Shown here piece after piece: positions 32,541-44,634 of a stretch of DNA of 64,000 bases (positions are counted from its first letter, which is position 1; each line of letters starts with the position of its first letter). This stretch comes from Diphasiastrum complanatum. Lineage: Eukaryota; Streptophyta; Lycopodiopsida; Lycopodiales; Lycopodiaceae. Both the position numbers and the translations under genes were made by a program. The notes under the pieces are model-generated. The model was not told the DNA's origin. It ran no database searches and worked only from the letters and a program-made list of their open reading frames with translations. Where the stretch lies: positions 68,255,084-68,319,083 of the forward strand of contig CM055099.1 in assembly GCA_029204225.1 (NCBI GenBank), written 5' to 3'.

Positions 32541-33624
32541 AAAGGCAAATGGCAAGCGGGCAATTATGATGATCAACATCAATTTGATGATGATTATTAT
32601 GAAGACAATTATGCTGATCAACATCAATAGGATGATGATCAATATGAAGATGATACATGTAAGAGTTCAAACTTGTTAATTACCGCATTAACGACAAGTG
32701 ATGAAGCCAAGGATACCTGATACATTGATAGTGGTGCGTCGAAGCACATGACTTCAAGGAAAGAGTGGTTTTCAGTTGTCAAAGAAACTCACAATGGTGA
32801 TGAAGTTGGACAAGTTGATGGCAAATTGCTATATGTTAAAGGAGTTGGAGTGGTACCAGTGAAGTTAGCCAGCGAGAAGATAAAGCAGATAAGCAATGTG
32901 CAACATGTACCTAGCTTAGCTAACAATCTACTATTTGTTGGGATGATGGCTGATCAACAACTCAAGGTTGAGTTTGACAACGACAAATGTCTTGTCAAAG
33001 ACATCAAGAATCACTACAAAGTGCAGTGCTATAGGAGCTAGAGTCAACGAGAATCGACTCTACAAATTGAATGCAAGATCTTTTGCTCAAGCTATGGTAA
33101 GCACGGTTGATAGTCGAAGTGATCTTTGGCATCAACGATTTGGTCATATTAGTGCTCAAAGTTTACAGATTCTCAAAAGAGGTAATCTACTTATGGGATT
33201 GCCTGATATTTCTTTTGAAGGAAAAATTTGTGAAGGTTGCATTTTGGGAAAACAACACAAAGAGAGGTTTCCCAAAAGTGGAGCAAGGAGAGCCAGTGGC
33301 ATCCTAGATCTTATACACAGTGATCTATGTGAACCTATGCAGACTAGATCTCTTAGTGGCTACTATTACTTTATCACCTTCATTGATGATTATAGCAGAT
33401 GCATTTGGATATATTTCATAAGCAAGAAATCAGATGCTTTTGCTAAGTTCAAGAAATTCAAGGCATTAGTTGAAAAGCAAACAGGATGTTGCATCAAAAC
33501 TTTGAGATCTGATGGAGGTGGTGAGTATTTTGCGACAAAATTTATTGATTTCTACAAAGATCAAGGGATCAAGAGGCAGACTACAACAACTTATTCACCA
33601 CAACAAAATGGAGTTGTAGAATGA
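32541..33624 (+). pseudogene. Copia element E protease and integrase
   Basis: The protease active site YIDSGASKHMTS lies at about 32721-32755, directly after a stop at 32718. HVPSLANNLLFVGMM follows. After a frame change near 33030 come the GAG-pre-integrase (LWHQRFGHIS, then CEGCILGKQHKERFP) and the integrase core with LIHSDLCEPM, FIDDYSRCIWIYF, LRSDGGGEYFATKF and SPQQNGVVE, ending at a stop (33622). The acidic triad positions are recognisable, but the frame is broken in at least three places. Confidence 0.85.
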
Positions 33625-34740
33625 AAGAACAGATCTATTGTTGAGATGGCCAGGGTGATGCTCAAAAGCAAGGGTCTGCCAAACACCTTTTGGGCAGAAG
33701 TTTGTAGCACAGCTACGCACATCCTGAATCGGTGTCCTAAAGGCAAGCCTAATGCTGAAATTCCCAAGAGAGTACCTAAATGATACTTATCAGTCACAGA
33801 TGGTGCAAAGAAGGGAGATACTCCTGAATCTAGTGAGCAGTGAGAGCTTAGAATATCAAGTAGAAATCGAAAACCTCCTACAAGATTAGAGATGAATCTA
33901 GCCCTAATGGGTTCTATGCTGAAGGCTCAAGAACCAAAAACTTTTGATAAAGCAAAGGAGCACGAGGAGTGGCATGAAGCTATGGAAACAGAAATGGAAG
34001 GTATATCAAAAAATACGACTTGGAACTTGGTTGAGCTACCTGATGGTAAGATGCCTATCACTTGCAAATGGATATACAAGATCAAATATGGAGCTGATGG
34101 GCAACTCAACAAATACAAAGCACGGTTGGTTGCGAGAGGATTTGAACAGCAAGAAGGTATTGATTTTGAAGAAACCTTTGCACCCGTAGGTAAGATGGTA
34201 ACTATACGTTCTATCATTGCTATTTCTGCTTTCTATGGTTGGAAGATCCAGCAAATGGATGTTAAATCTGCTTTTCTTAATGGAGTGTTGGATGAAGAGG
34301 TGTACTTAGTACAACCTCAAGGATTTATTGAACTAGAGAGAGAGCACCTTGTTTGTAAGCTCAACAAAGCTATTTATGGATTGAAGCAAGCACCACGGGC
34401 GTGGTACTCTTGCGTTGATGAACACTTTAAGCGAAGGGGAATGGTAAAGAGTGATGCTGATCTTAATCTTTACATTCTAAGGCAAGATTCAGATATAGTG
34501 TTCATTGTGTTGTACGTGGATGATTTGATTATTACAGGAAATAATGAGAGCTTAATTGATGAAATCAAATCAGATCTTTCCAATGCTTTTGACATGAGCG
34601 ATCTAGGATTGATGCACTATTGTCTTGGCATTGAAGTATGGCAAAAGGAAAACATGGTCTTTCTTACACAAAGCAAATATGCATGAGATTTTCAATATAA
34701 GTTCAATATGTAGGATTGTAAGCCTTTGAGTAACTCCATA
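33625..34740 (+). pseudogene. Copia element E integrase end and reverse transcriptase, 3' truncated
   Basis: After the stop at 33622 the integrase continues (RSIVEMARVMLKSKGLPNTF) and breaks near 33760. The RT frame 33892-34685 is open for 264 codons and has EWHEAMETEMEGI, KARLVARGFEQQEGIDFEET, QQMDVKSAFLNGVLDEEVYL, AIYGLKQAPRAW and the catalytic YVDD near 34514-34525. It ends at a stop after TQSKYA, and traces continue to about 34740. RNase H, the polypurine tract and the 3' LTR are absent, so the element is truncated rather than only mutated. Confidence 0.85.
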
Positions 34741-36242
34741 TCACCCCAAAAAATGTAAGGTCTCATTAATGACGTTTTGCTAAAAAGAGCATTCTCTTTG
34801 TCTCCAATTGTTGTTTAGTTGATATGTTATCTTTCTTAGCTGTAACCGAAGCTAAAACGGTGGTGTATGCTAAAACGGTGGTGTATGTGTGATTTCACTT
34901 TACTCCATGTTCACTTCTGGCATTTTATAGTTTATGCCTTTAACCCTCTTATAAATTATGGCATAAGAAAGTGTTTTTTACAATATTACAACAATGTAAG
35001 AAAAAAGAAGAATTCCAACATTTTAAAAGGTAGGAAAATGTGCATTTCACTTTATAAGTTTCAAGTTTAGCCATAAAAGATTGGTGCTTGTAAGAAATCG
35101 ACAATCCCATTTTCAAAATTGAAATTTTACCTAAGTTATGCTTCCTTACAAAAAAATATCAACTAGTTTTCGATGTGAGTCCTAGATATAAAGGTTTTGT
35201 TCAAACTTTTATTGACTTCACAAAAGTGCTATTGGGTGCTTTTAATAAAAATTTACAACCTAACACAAAACCTAATATATTTGTTATTTGTTGTGTAACA
35301 ACTTATGGACTAATAGCCTATTGGCTCTACACTAAACAGGTTAAAAAAAAACAGCTTTTTTTTTTTCTAGAAAGCTCACACTTTCTTACTTGTAGATTCC
35401 AACTTTACGTGATATCAAAATGCTTAATATGTGCATTTTGTTTAGATTCAAACTTAACAAGAATTTAAACTACTTGTATAGTCTTTAGTATTGATTGGGA
35501 GCCTAAAATGGCGTTCACCTTCTTAAAGATTCACTGTGGGCCAAGCACACAATCTACTAGAGGCTAGGGCCAAGATAATTGTTTTTAAAACCATAAGCTC
35601 AAAACATTTAATCAATAATATATTTGGAAGTAAAGATCTTTCTTTCATGTTTTTGAACATGATTAAGTCGTCCATAGGTTGCCCTTGCTTAGGAAATTGT
35701 GTGTTGAGGTTGCTTTTGGTAAAGTCGGTGAATTATAAATCGTTGAACCTCATATTATTAACTTTGAAAGTGACCTTAGCCCGATATCTTTGCATATTAT
35801 GGAATTTGAATTAGCCTCACCTATTTTTTTTTTGGCATGCTATGAAATATCAAAGTCCATAAAAAAATTTAAGTCGCTCATAAAAAAGTTGTAAAAAGAT
35901 TTGAAAGACGTCATGAATCATAAAAATGCATAAGTGTGACTAATGAAAAATGTTTCAAACATAAAAAGAGGTCTTTTGTACCATCCTTTGTGCTTTGGGA
36001 AAGATCTTTGTAGTGATCTTGACACTCGTTCAACTACCATTTAATATGACTCGGCTTAAAGGCCTCAACTGCAAAGTTCATTGAAAAGACCATTACCCAA
36101 TACCCAAAAACCTAAAGTTTAATATTTAACGAGTACCATAAACTATAACGGCATCTTTTTATGTCACTCGTTCACCCAAGTTTATCTAGGACATGTGTTG
36201 ATAGGACTGGTGAGCAGGTGACCAGTCCTATCGCGCACCTAG
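34741..36242. other. No gene recognised
   Basis: AT-rich DNA between the truncated copia element and the upstream region of the AP2/ERF gene. Several frames of 60-100 codons exist but show neither domains nor coding bias. Confidence 0.45.
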
Positions 36243-36406
36243 AAGTTTTGTCTTTTCCAAACCTGGTCACCTACAGCTTGGCGATCATTTTTATGAGTGA
36301 CATTACTTTCCATAAGTGAGGGGAAAGTTTTGTCTTTTCCACCTGGTCACCTACAGATCGGGGATCATTTTTAGGAGTGACATTACTTTCCATAAGTGAG
36401 GGGGGC
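36243..36406. repeat. 82 bp tandem duplication
   Basis: The unit starting AAGTTTTGTCTTTTCC and ending CCATAAGTGAGGGG occurs at 36243-36324 and again at 36325-36406, with only a few differences. Each unit contains CCTGGTCACCTACAG. It lies about 1.2 kb upstream of the likely first exon of the AP2/ERF gene. Confidence 0.8.
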
Positions 36407-36539
36407 AACATGGAATGGCCCTCTGAGTGTAGAGTGTAGGGTGTGAAAACCTACAAAAAATTCCTTGGTAGGTGAAGTTTTGTGAATTATAGCATTTTGG
36501 GCAGCCATCGTCTAAAGTGGGTTTGAAACTTTTGTACGA

Positions 36540-37430
36540 GGACTGTCCGACTTCAGACCATTTCAGACTTCAGTCTTCTTCCAGTTCAACTCTAAGCTGG
36601 TGGCTTCTGACGTCGAATCCGTCTTCTTACGCTACAGAATTCATTATTTAACCCTAAAAATGTTATTTACAACAAAAAATCTGGCGATGAATTATTAGGG
36701 GTTTTCCTTGAAGTCACGGCTTGCTGCCACGTTGCTGTCTCGAACTGAATAAACTGTCACGCCACGGCCCCACCCGAGGGACACGCGTAAGGTGGATAGC
36801 CCGAAAGATCAACACGCGTCAGACATCCGAAAATAGTTGACTTGAATAGCATTTGTTTTGGGCCTTTTAAAACTCGTGGCTGCTTCCTATTGGCGGACGT
36901 TACGTCAGGGGAACGATTCCCCGGCCTGCAGTCTTATTTTGCGGCTTGACATGCCTGCGAGGAAGCTATCTACCACTACAGGATCAATGACGCGTCGCTT
37001 TCTCATTGGCCGTGACTCAGCGCTCACGAAAGAAACTTTAAGCCCTCTCCGGTTTTATTCAGATAAATCATATTTAAAATAAAAAAATTAGTGTAAAAAT
37101 AAATAAATTAGGGTAAAAATAATATTGGATGGCGCTTTCTCCAAAAGTCGGGACTTAAGATTAGTTATTCGGACAGTGACGGAGTGACCTCATGTTGGGC
37201 TACCCGTGGTCAGAGTAACCCGGGTTTTAACCGGGGTTTGTCGAGAGACGTTTTCGAATAGTTTCCCGACACGTGGTCCACATTGCTTCCGGAATTCGCC
37301 ATCTGCCTTCGCAATCCAACAGTGAGAGTTAAGGGCAGAGAGCACTAATCACGCGTTAAGTGAGATTAATTACGAGTTAAACTGATTGATTAGGAGTTCA
37401 ACTGGATCAGTGCAACCCTCCGTTGGTCCT
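36540..37430 (+). promoter_or_regulatory. Probable promoter region of the AP2/ERF gene, with four ACGCGT palindromes
   Basis: This stretch is distinctly richer in C, G and CpG than its surroundings. ACGCGT occurs at 36783, 36814, 36990 and 37351, and a G-box (ACACGTGG) at about 37270-37277. ACGCGT contains the CGCG core bound by plant CAMTA factors, and G-boxes bind bZIP and bHLH factors, so stress or calcium control is plausible but inferred. No clear TATA box was assigned. Confidence 0.5.
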
Positions 37431-39648
37431 CAAATACGCCGTTGGCTGCAACGCTTTTGCTCAGAATTGTGTCGATCCGTTTTCTGTGCGCTACCGCGAG
37501 CAAATCTGCATTCCTCCTCTTCTCACCCCCACCTTTCCTTCCTCTTTCTCTTCCCTTCTATCTATGATTGCTTTGATTCTGTCTGATGTTTTGTGCCCAG
37601 CCCTGTTTTTTCTCTTCTTTTTGCGTAGCTTAGATTTTGTAGAGGTAAGGTGGGTGCGTGTGGATGAGATCGGGGCAAGCATTTCTGATGCTGGGGCGGT
37701 CTTGATCTGAAATTTGCGCAGACATTTCTTACGAACACTTGCTGGGTTTGAATGCTTGCCAGTTTCTAAATTGCAGTCTTAGCATGGTGTGTTGATTCCT
37801 TGTCCCGTGTGCTTAGCTTAAATTTAGTGGTTATTTGTGAGATTAGTACTAGTCACACAATCATCTGATGTGTATGATATCTCCGATGTTTTCAAATTTG
37901 TATGATTTAAAGTTATAGGTTAGGATCCGTGCTGCATTGCTAAAATTTGACGACAGTATGTATGGCGTCCTTTCTCTCTATTCTTAGGCTTATTCCCGTA
38001 CGCTTATGTTTCAAGAGTAGTTCAAGTACTTCAGTGTGGTTTTAGTCTTTCATGCAATAAACTCCCATGACACTCAGGTGTCTTGTTACGCTCTCTTTTT
38101 AGTCTTAAAAACTGAGATTGTTGCCATTTTCATCAAACAAACCAGGAAAATGATGTCAGAAGTTTTACTCTAGGGCATCGAGATTCTGATTTACCTTATT
38201 CGTAGACGTCTAATACCTTCATGTTGAGAAGGTTTTAAAGTTTCTTATATCAAAGACGCTTCTGCTCCAAGTTTTAGGTTGAAAGTTTCCGTACATACCT
38301 GTAGATTTAAGCATGTTCTTTGGCAGAAAATTTCTATTTATCCTCAATTAATATTTCAATTTCTCGAACAACAGACAACTATGGATTTTTCTGTAGTAGC
38401 TTTGATCTGGTTGTCCACTTCTACACAGCTTATATTTCTTAGTTATTAGTCACATATTTAGATGCTGTTAGGAAGCAAAATAGAATCTTCTGTACTGTTT
38501 GCCGGAATCAGATATCTAGCTTGAAATTAGTAGTAGCAAAAATAGTTCGAGGTAACAAGGGACTATAAATCCAGCAACATATGTATCTTTACTTAGTTGC
38601 ACCTTTTCTTTCCAGGTATCGAATTGTCCTGTGATACGTCGGGACAGGTATTTAGGAGCTACTGTAAGGAGAGGTCCTTTTTATGTTAACCTCTCTTTTC
38701 TGATAAATTGAAGTAATATACCTTTCTTGAGATTAGCACCAACATAATCAAGATTTTTTGCATTAGATTTAGGAGATCGGGCCTGTTTCCAGTTTACATT
38801 CTTATCCTCTTTGGCCTGTTCAAAACTACTACAGCTAGTAGATACAGCATGTTTTCTTTACGTATTCAAACACTCACGACGATTTCTTTACTGTGGATAT
38901 AAGTCTACTGGGTACTTCATTTCCAATTCCGTATAAACATCATTGGTAGTAGACAATCTTATCTAAAAGCTCGTTCGCAGCAAATTGCTTGCCCAGATCT
39001 CATTTGTGGTCTGGTTGGCATTCGTAGGTTTCTTGTGTTTTAGCATTACTGGTGCAGTACCAGAATTTCTATGTTATTGCAACGTTTGCTACTTATTTTT
39101 ATTCTTTGACTTGTAACTACCTTAATCTTTGTTTCATTTTATTTCATCAGAAGTTTGTATATCCTTTGCTTTGCTGAGTTTTTCGAGAAGAGTTTTCATT
39201 AGGTTTGAAGTATCGTTCTTCTGATTGGTCTGGTTGTTGAGGGCTAAACCACCAGTACCAAGGTTATAGATTTTTGTGGTGTTCATTGAAACATATCTCC
39301 CCGGCCTCTCTTCCCTTTCCCTATCCTCATCTCAAATTATATATGATGGATTTGCTCCGTGGCTAGTTGTTTCTATTTCATGATATCAGTCATAGACGAG
39401 CACGAAAGCGCGCACATATACAATTTCAGTTTACGATCTATTCTTTGTTGGCTGTTTTTTTACAAACATAGTACAAAAAGCTTAGACGTAGTATCTTAAT
39501 CTTAGAAGGCCATTTATGATAGTTAGAATATGAAACTGTGAACGGTGCAAAGTTGTTTTTAGGAAGCTTTGCATTGCTTTAGTTAGACATATAGAGATCT
39601 GTGTCAATAGTAAGGAATTTGAGCTCAAAATTTTGAGTCACTATATAT
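37431..39648 (+). other. 5' leader of the AP2/ERF gene with a probable 1.9 kb intron
   Basis: A CT-rich leader-like exon (37500-37644) ends in a strong donor, AGAG|GTAAGG (37645). A good acceptor, TGTTTTTAG|G, lies at 39562, 86 bases before the start codon. The region between is T-rich and non-coding. An in-frame TGA at 39634 means the coding frame cannot extend upstream without splicing. The exact transcription start is unknown. Confidence 0.5.
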
Positions 39649-41298
39649 ATGGAAAAGCAACAAAGTTCACATTACAGTCACTTGCCAGTCAAAGAACAGG
39701 GCATGTCGAGTGTTCGCGTTTGTATGCTTCCTCAAGGAGGCTCTCCTATACATGGCAATGGTGTTGATCGTGCAAAGGCTTTGAAATCCTCAAATGATTT
39801 TGATCCACTAGCAACGTTTGACCATATAGAAAGTCCTGATTCCACGTGTAGTTCTGTCTCATCTCATGGAGATCCAAACCTTTGTGATAATCCAAGCAAG
39901 AATATGGATATGAAAATACAGATTGAAAATGAGCGAGCTAATTCCAGCCTAAATGCAAGTTCTAGTACCCTTCATTCCAACGTTCCTTCTAACATTCTCT
40001 CTAGGTTACCTCCAATACAGGGTTTGTCAACTCCACCCAACAGAGGTCCTGACTTGCTGAAATATTATGACCTTCAAGCGAACGTGCTCCCATGGAATCC
40101 ACAATCGGCAGGGAGCGAGAGGTTCATCCTTTTGACAGATCCTGGGGTTCCCAGCCAGTATCAGCTCGCAATACCTGTTTGCAATGTGCCTATGGTCTCT
40201 GTGGAAAATTGGCAACACAATACTGAGCAATTTCTAAATATGCAAGCACAGTTTCAGCCGGCGCAGCAGTCAGAGCAATTGCAAACTGGCCAAGAGCAAA
40301 ACTATTATCATATGCAACAACTACGATTTCGACAACAAATAGAAGCTCATCAACGGCAGCAACAGCTTAAGCACTGGAGTGAAACCTTAAATTTGAGCCC
40401 TAGAGGAGAGGCACTAAAACAGATCCAGAAACAGGACCGAAGGCAGGGCGTCCGTTCTTCTAAATTGTACAGAGGAGTAAGACAAAGGCACTGGGGGAAG
40501 TGGGTGGCAGAAATTCGACTTCCTCGCAATCGAACTAGGCTCTGGCTGGGCACATTTGATACTGCAGAAGCAGCGGCCTTAGCTTATGATAAAGCTGCTT
40601 ACAGGTTAAGGGGGGAGTACGCTCGTCTCAACTTTCCTCAAATCCATCATTATTATCGAGCCCAGCAGGGAGCCGGCTCGGAGGGAGACTTGCCTGACAC
40701 ACGGTTTCAATTTGCAGGCTTCCATGAAGGAGCTTTCCGGTCTACTTTAGAGGCAAAATTGCAAGCTATCTCTGAGCAAATGGCTCAATCAAGAAAAGAG
40801 TGCTCTTTAAGCGACAATATTCAGTTGTGCAATCAGGGCAGGTGCCCTAAGCAACAAAAATTAAATCAGGGCTGGTCCGGAATTAGTCAGAAATCAGCTG
40901 TAGAAATATTGCAACCTGATGATTCTATTGCACAGGATAGCAGTACACGTGAAATGAGTTATAAATACTTGACATCTTTTTCTGATTCTCCTTCGGAGAA
41001 TTTTGCTGGCACTGGATATGCAAGTGCTCCTTGTATTTCTCCAACTGGCACTGCTGAACAAGCTGCAAATGCTACATTTCAGACTAATGCCACTCAGAAT
41101 GCAAAGTTTTCCCTGGGGTTACTGGCGGAGGAGCCTACAGATTCATCTCTAATTGTTGAGAACAATACAGCCTCAAGTAATGTTCCAGCCTCTCCAGGAA
41201 AGATGTGGGCTGACTTTGACGAAATCTTCTTTAACAGCATGCCAAACTTTGAAGCAGATATGACATGGGATGTGCTTAAATTGTCTGCAAGCTCTTAG
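39649..41298 (+). CDS. AP2/ERF transcription factor, DREB A-6 type (RAP2-4/RAP2-13-like)
   Basis: A nuclear transcription factor of 549 residues with one AP2 domain at about residues 274-330 (starting [19 protein letters not shown] and containing [20 protein letters not shown]). Val after KW and the [14 protein letters not shown] run are the signature of DREB subgroup A-6. Known members bind DRE- and GCC-type elements and act in drought, light, ethylene and wound responses. The N-terminal 265 residues are rich in Ser and Asn, followed by a Gln-rich stretch (about 195-245) of the kind found in activation domains. The C-terminus has an acidic and aromatic stretch ([21 protein letters not shown]) that may also activate. 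The coding part has no intron, as usual for ERFs. At 549 residues it is longer than the 330-400 typical of angiosperm A-6 proteins. The start is the first Met after an in-frame stop at 39634. Confidence 0.93.
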   Translation: MEKQQSSHYSHLPVKEQGMSSVRVCMLPQGGSPIHGNGVDRAKALKSSNDFDPLATFDHIESPDSTCSSVSSHGDPNLCDNPSKNMDMKIQIENERANSSLNASSSTLHSNVPSNILSRLPPIQGLSTPPNRGPDLLKYYDLQANVLPWNPQSAGSERFILLTDPGVPSQYQLAIPVCNVPMVSVENWQHNTEQFLNMQAQFQPAQQSEQLQTGQEQNYYHMQQLRFRQQIEAHQRQQQLKHWSETLNLSPRGEALKQIQKQDRRQGVRSSKLYRGVRQRHWGKWVAEIRLPRNRTRLWLGTFDTAEAAALAYDKAAYRLRGEYARLNFPQIHHYYRAQQGAGSEGDLPDTRFQFAGFHEGAFRSTLEAKLQAISEQMAQSRKECSLSDNIQLCNQGRCPKQQKLNQGWSGISQKSAVEILQPDDSIAQDSSTREMSYKYLTSFSDSPSENFAGTGYASAPCISPTGTAEQAANATFQTNATQNAKFSLGLLAEEPTDSSLIVENNTASSNVPASPGKMWADFDEIFFNSMPNFEADMTWDVLKLSASS

Positions 41299-41320
41299 TG
41301 CGTCAGTGCGGGTCTGGAGC

Positions 41321-41554
41321 AGACCGTTGATAGCTTGAAGGCTGAAGCTACCCATTATGTGGAAGAATATATGAATGAATTGAGAAGTTACTTATTGTTC
41401 AGCTAAGAGGCAGCTAGGCTCCTCTGATGTTGCTTCTCAGACCGTTAATAGCTTGAAGGCTGGAGCAATCCATATTAATGTGGAAGAATATATGAAAGAA
41501 TTGAGAAGTTACTTTTTGTTCAGTTAAGAGGCGGCTAGGCTCCTCAGATGTTGC
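41321..41554 (+). repeat. 118 bp tandem duplication just after the AP2/ERF stop codon
   Basis: AGACCGTTGATAGCTTGAAGG begins at 41321 and recurs with one change at 41439. Both units run through GTGGAAGAATATATGAA and AGTTACTT to GGCTAGGCTCCTC.GATGTTGC. The first unit is a few bases shorter. It starts 22 bases after the stop codon, so it lies in the likely 3' untranslated region. Confidence 0.85.
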
Positions 41555-44090
41555 AATTTTGGGTCAACTTCTGGGCTATGCTGGCAATGCACCAAAGTGC
41601 TAGAATATGGCTGCTCATTATTTTGAGCAAGTTATCAGATAAAAGGAAGAAATCTTAGAGCCTGATAAGTCATGTCAGATGCTGACTTTTGTTGTCTGCC
41701 TCTTAATCATTCAGGTTCCAGAGTAGAGGGTATGATTTTCTATTTTACTTGCTAAGGAGAAATCATACAAAGGAGAAATCACACAAAGGATAAGGCCTGT
41801 TTGAAATGGGCTTCCCTATGTAATGTAAATAGCAGTTTGTTGCTAGCTTGTAAAAATCTGGACCTCCACGTCTTGAAGTGATGTCCAAAAGCTCTAGAAA
41901 TATGTCTGATGAGCCTTTCTTTTAGTCAATGGCTTCATCACTTTTTCAGCATAGGTGATTTTTATGTGAAGACAATGTCTTCATTAGTCCTTGCAACTTA
42001 ATTTGGTGCTAGGTCATGGAAGAAATATTTATTTTGTATTGGCGAGAATCAGCTTGTCGAGTGTGGGAAGTTTTGGATAAGTTTTAAGTAATCCATCTGA
42101 TCGTGTATTTTTGAAGATTTTTATGTCAATCTGCATTCATTTATGAAAGAAACAACTGGCTGCTGGTTTGTGAGCTTTTCATATTATTGGAAATGTACAT
42201 ATTTCTCTTTGTTATAACGATTCGAGATTATGAGAAATTCGATTCAGAGTGGTTAAGGAGATAGGAGATAGGCCAACTACATCTCTAGCTAAATGCCAAT
42301 CTCATCTTCTCACATTAGGAAGTCCTAGCATTAAACATATTTAACAACACATACGAAATGTTTGACTCGTCAATTTACATTTGTGTTTATCCCCTTAGGT
42401 AACTTAATGACAAAATAGCATATGACTACCACAACGTTTCAGCACCATATCATCGGCTACAAAATGAAAATTAACCATACTCATGGTGTAACAAGAACAT
42501 TATTACTCATCTTCAAGAAAAATGGAAACTTTAATTTTTTTTAACAAATGAATCATAGTGTGGACATACATGACCAAAAAACACTACTCATTCATAGAGA
42601 TATTGCTTTTCTTTTCTATCGTAACATCATAATGCTATAATAATTTGCATACACTAAAGCAATGATACTTGTCCATCAAAAGAGTTGATGATTTCTTTAC
42701 ATTAGCATCCATGGCCAAATTTTTAAAACATAACATGCTCTTCCTCACTTGTTGTCACCTCGTCCAAAATTTTTTCCCTTTCTCTCTCATATGCTACAAT
42801 TCTCTCTTCCAACAAGTTCACTATTTATGCTATCAATTTGGATTTCTTTCGCTCCTTTACATTTTACATCTTGCTAAGCCCAATCTTCCACACATTTATC
42901 CTCACACTAAATGTGGCTTGAAGGTCCATAAAGTATCATGGAAACGGGCAAGTCAATCCATTACAAAAAATGTGTATATTCAAATCTACCATGAATCAAT
43001 GATTCAAATTGAGTTTAGGGACCACCATTACCTAGAGCATAATAATAATATCTCATTATTTTCTACAAATTTTTGGTTGTACTTTTTAGCCCATAAAATA
43101 ATAAGTTCTCATGTGAACGGAATCCTAAAAATACTTTATTCTCAAGGATGGAATTTTGAAAATACATATGCCTCATGAATGAAATCTTCGAAATACATAA
43201 CTCTCATGGTTGGAATGATCCTCATGGATGAAATCATTAACAAAATCTTGAAAATGTGGGAACTTCATTAATGATGATCTACAAAAAAAAATTGCACAGT
43301 CACTCTTTACTTGTATAGTTTTTATTTTTGAACAAATTTTGAAACTTGATGGGTCGAATCAAATCGACCTTGGGTCAAATCAAATCAGATTGAAGTTTTA
43401 ATCGATCCTTGGCCCAAAGACGGGTCAAACTGAATCAAAGACTAAATCAATCTTTTGGGTTTAATTAGAATTCGACCCCACTGACTTTGATCCTACATCT
43501 ATCTCGTTAGTATATCAACATTTTGTTTTTATTTACGTCATGATTGTTTAAGCCTTAAAACCAGTCTATCATGATTTACAGTCGTTAAAAATATTCAACC
43601 ATCTTGTAAATACATTGTCTAGGATTTACGCTTGAGACTACAAGTGATAAGATAGTAAGTCGCGAGTTCATAATATTCATCATGAATATTTTGTGATAGT
43701 AGTGCACGACCATTAGAATAATTTTCTATGCACTTTTGTACATAATCCGATTTTGTTTTGTAGTCTCTATATCTATGACTATTTTCATTTGAATGTCCTA
43801 TCATTCTAGTTTATATAATTTATGATATGTTTTCCAGAGTCTACCACTTCTTGGAAGGCATAGTTCTTAGTGATTTTGCATTGATCCATGCATAAGATAG
43901 ATATTGATCATTTGATTCCACATTTGCTATCTTTTATTCTCTTTGATGAACAATATTTGCATGTATCTGATGGTTAAAGATATTATGTTAGTCTATGACA
44001 CCTCAATTATCTTTGATTATCAGTTATAATTCTAACAACTTGTAGCATTGTTCACATGTTATTGTTGATTCTGATTTTTTGAAATTATCT
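41555..44090. other. 3' flank of the AP2/ERF gene, then AT-rich DNA with no recognised gene
   Basis: 41555-42200 probably holds the rest of the 3' untranslated region and the flank. From 42250 to 44090 the sequence is AT-rich, with repeated CATGGATGAAATC-like words near 43140-43240. A 169-codon plus-strand frame at 42669-43178 has strongly AT-driven composition and no domain, so it is not called a gene. Confidence 0.4.
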
Positions 44091-44285
44091 AACAATTGGT
44101 ATTAGAGCAGGTCTGATGTGATTATGAATTAACAAATATTAAGTTCTGATTTCTAACAAGTTTTACGGTTGTTCAAATACTTCATTCAAATAGAACCTAG
44201 TCAAGATGTTTCTCTGATTCAAGAGAAATTTGATGGACTAAACTTCCATATGTGGAGGTTTAAAGTGAGGATACTACAAAGAATC
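44091..44285 (+). pseudogene. Retroelement start: LTR end, primer site and gag N-terminus
   Basis: TCTAACAAT followed by TGGTATTAGAGC (44097-44108) looks like an LTR end plus primer site. About 100 bases on, LIQEKFDGLNFHMWRFKVRI (44215-44275) is a copia gag opening with the F-x-G-x-N-x-x-x-W motif. It is cut off by a fragment of gypsy integrase in the opposite orientation. Confidence 0.6.
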
Positions 44286-44634
44286 TTACTGGAAGATTTT
44301 GCATGTCCATTACCCTCAAATAATACGGAGTACTAAACTGATGAATATCAAAAAAGTCTTCTAATAGAAACTTTATTGTTTCATTGACAAACTGCGTTCC
44401 ACGATCACTCACGATCTCAACAAGACACCCAAATCTGATAATGATATTCTCATATAAAAATTTAGTCGTAGTCTTTGCATCAGCAATACGAACTGCTCTT
44501 GCTTCAACCCACTTGGTCATATAATCTGTCGCTACGATAATGTATCTAGCTTGAGTACCTCTTGCCACAGGATGAATAGGACCAACATAATCAAGTCCCC
44601 AATTTTTAGACGATACTTGTCCCTGAAGAAACAA
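44286..44634 (-). pseudogene. Ty3/gypsy integrase core fragment
   Basis: The minus strand encodes WGLDYVGPIHPVARGTQARY, IIVATDYMTKWVEARAV and EIVSDRGTQFVNETIKFL. These are the two Asp regions of a gypsy DDE integrase, with D in the YVGP and SDRG motifs. The final Glu region and the zinc finger are missing. The fragment is wedged between two copia pieces. Confidence 0.85.

Noticed and set aside
36858-37082. 74-codon open frame upstream of the AP2/ERF gene
   Set aside because: It lies in the probable promoter, resembles nothing and is better explained by the local GC-richness.
42669-43178. 169-codon open frame
   Set aside because: The composition follows local AT richness, no domain or conserved motif is visible and no splice or promoter context supports it. 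It may be a shadow of an old transposon.
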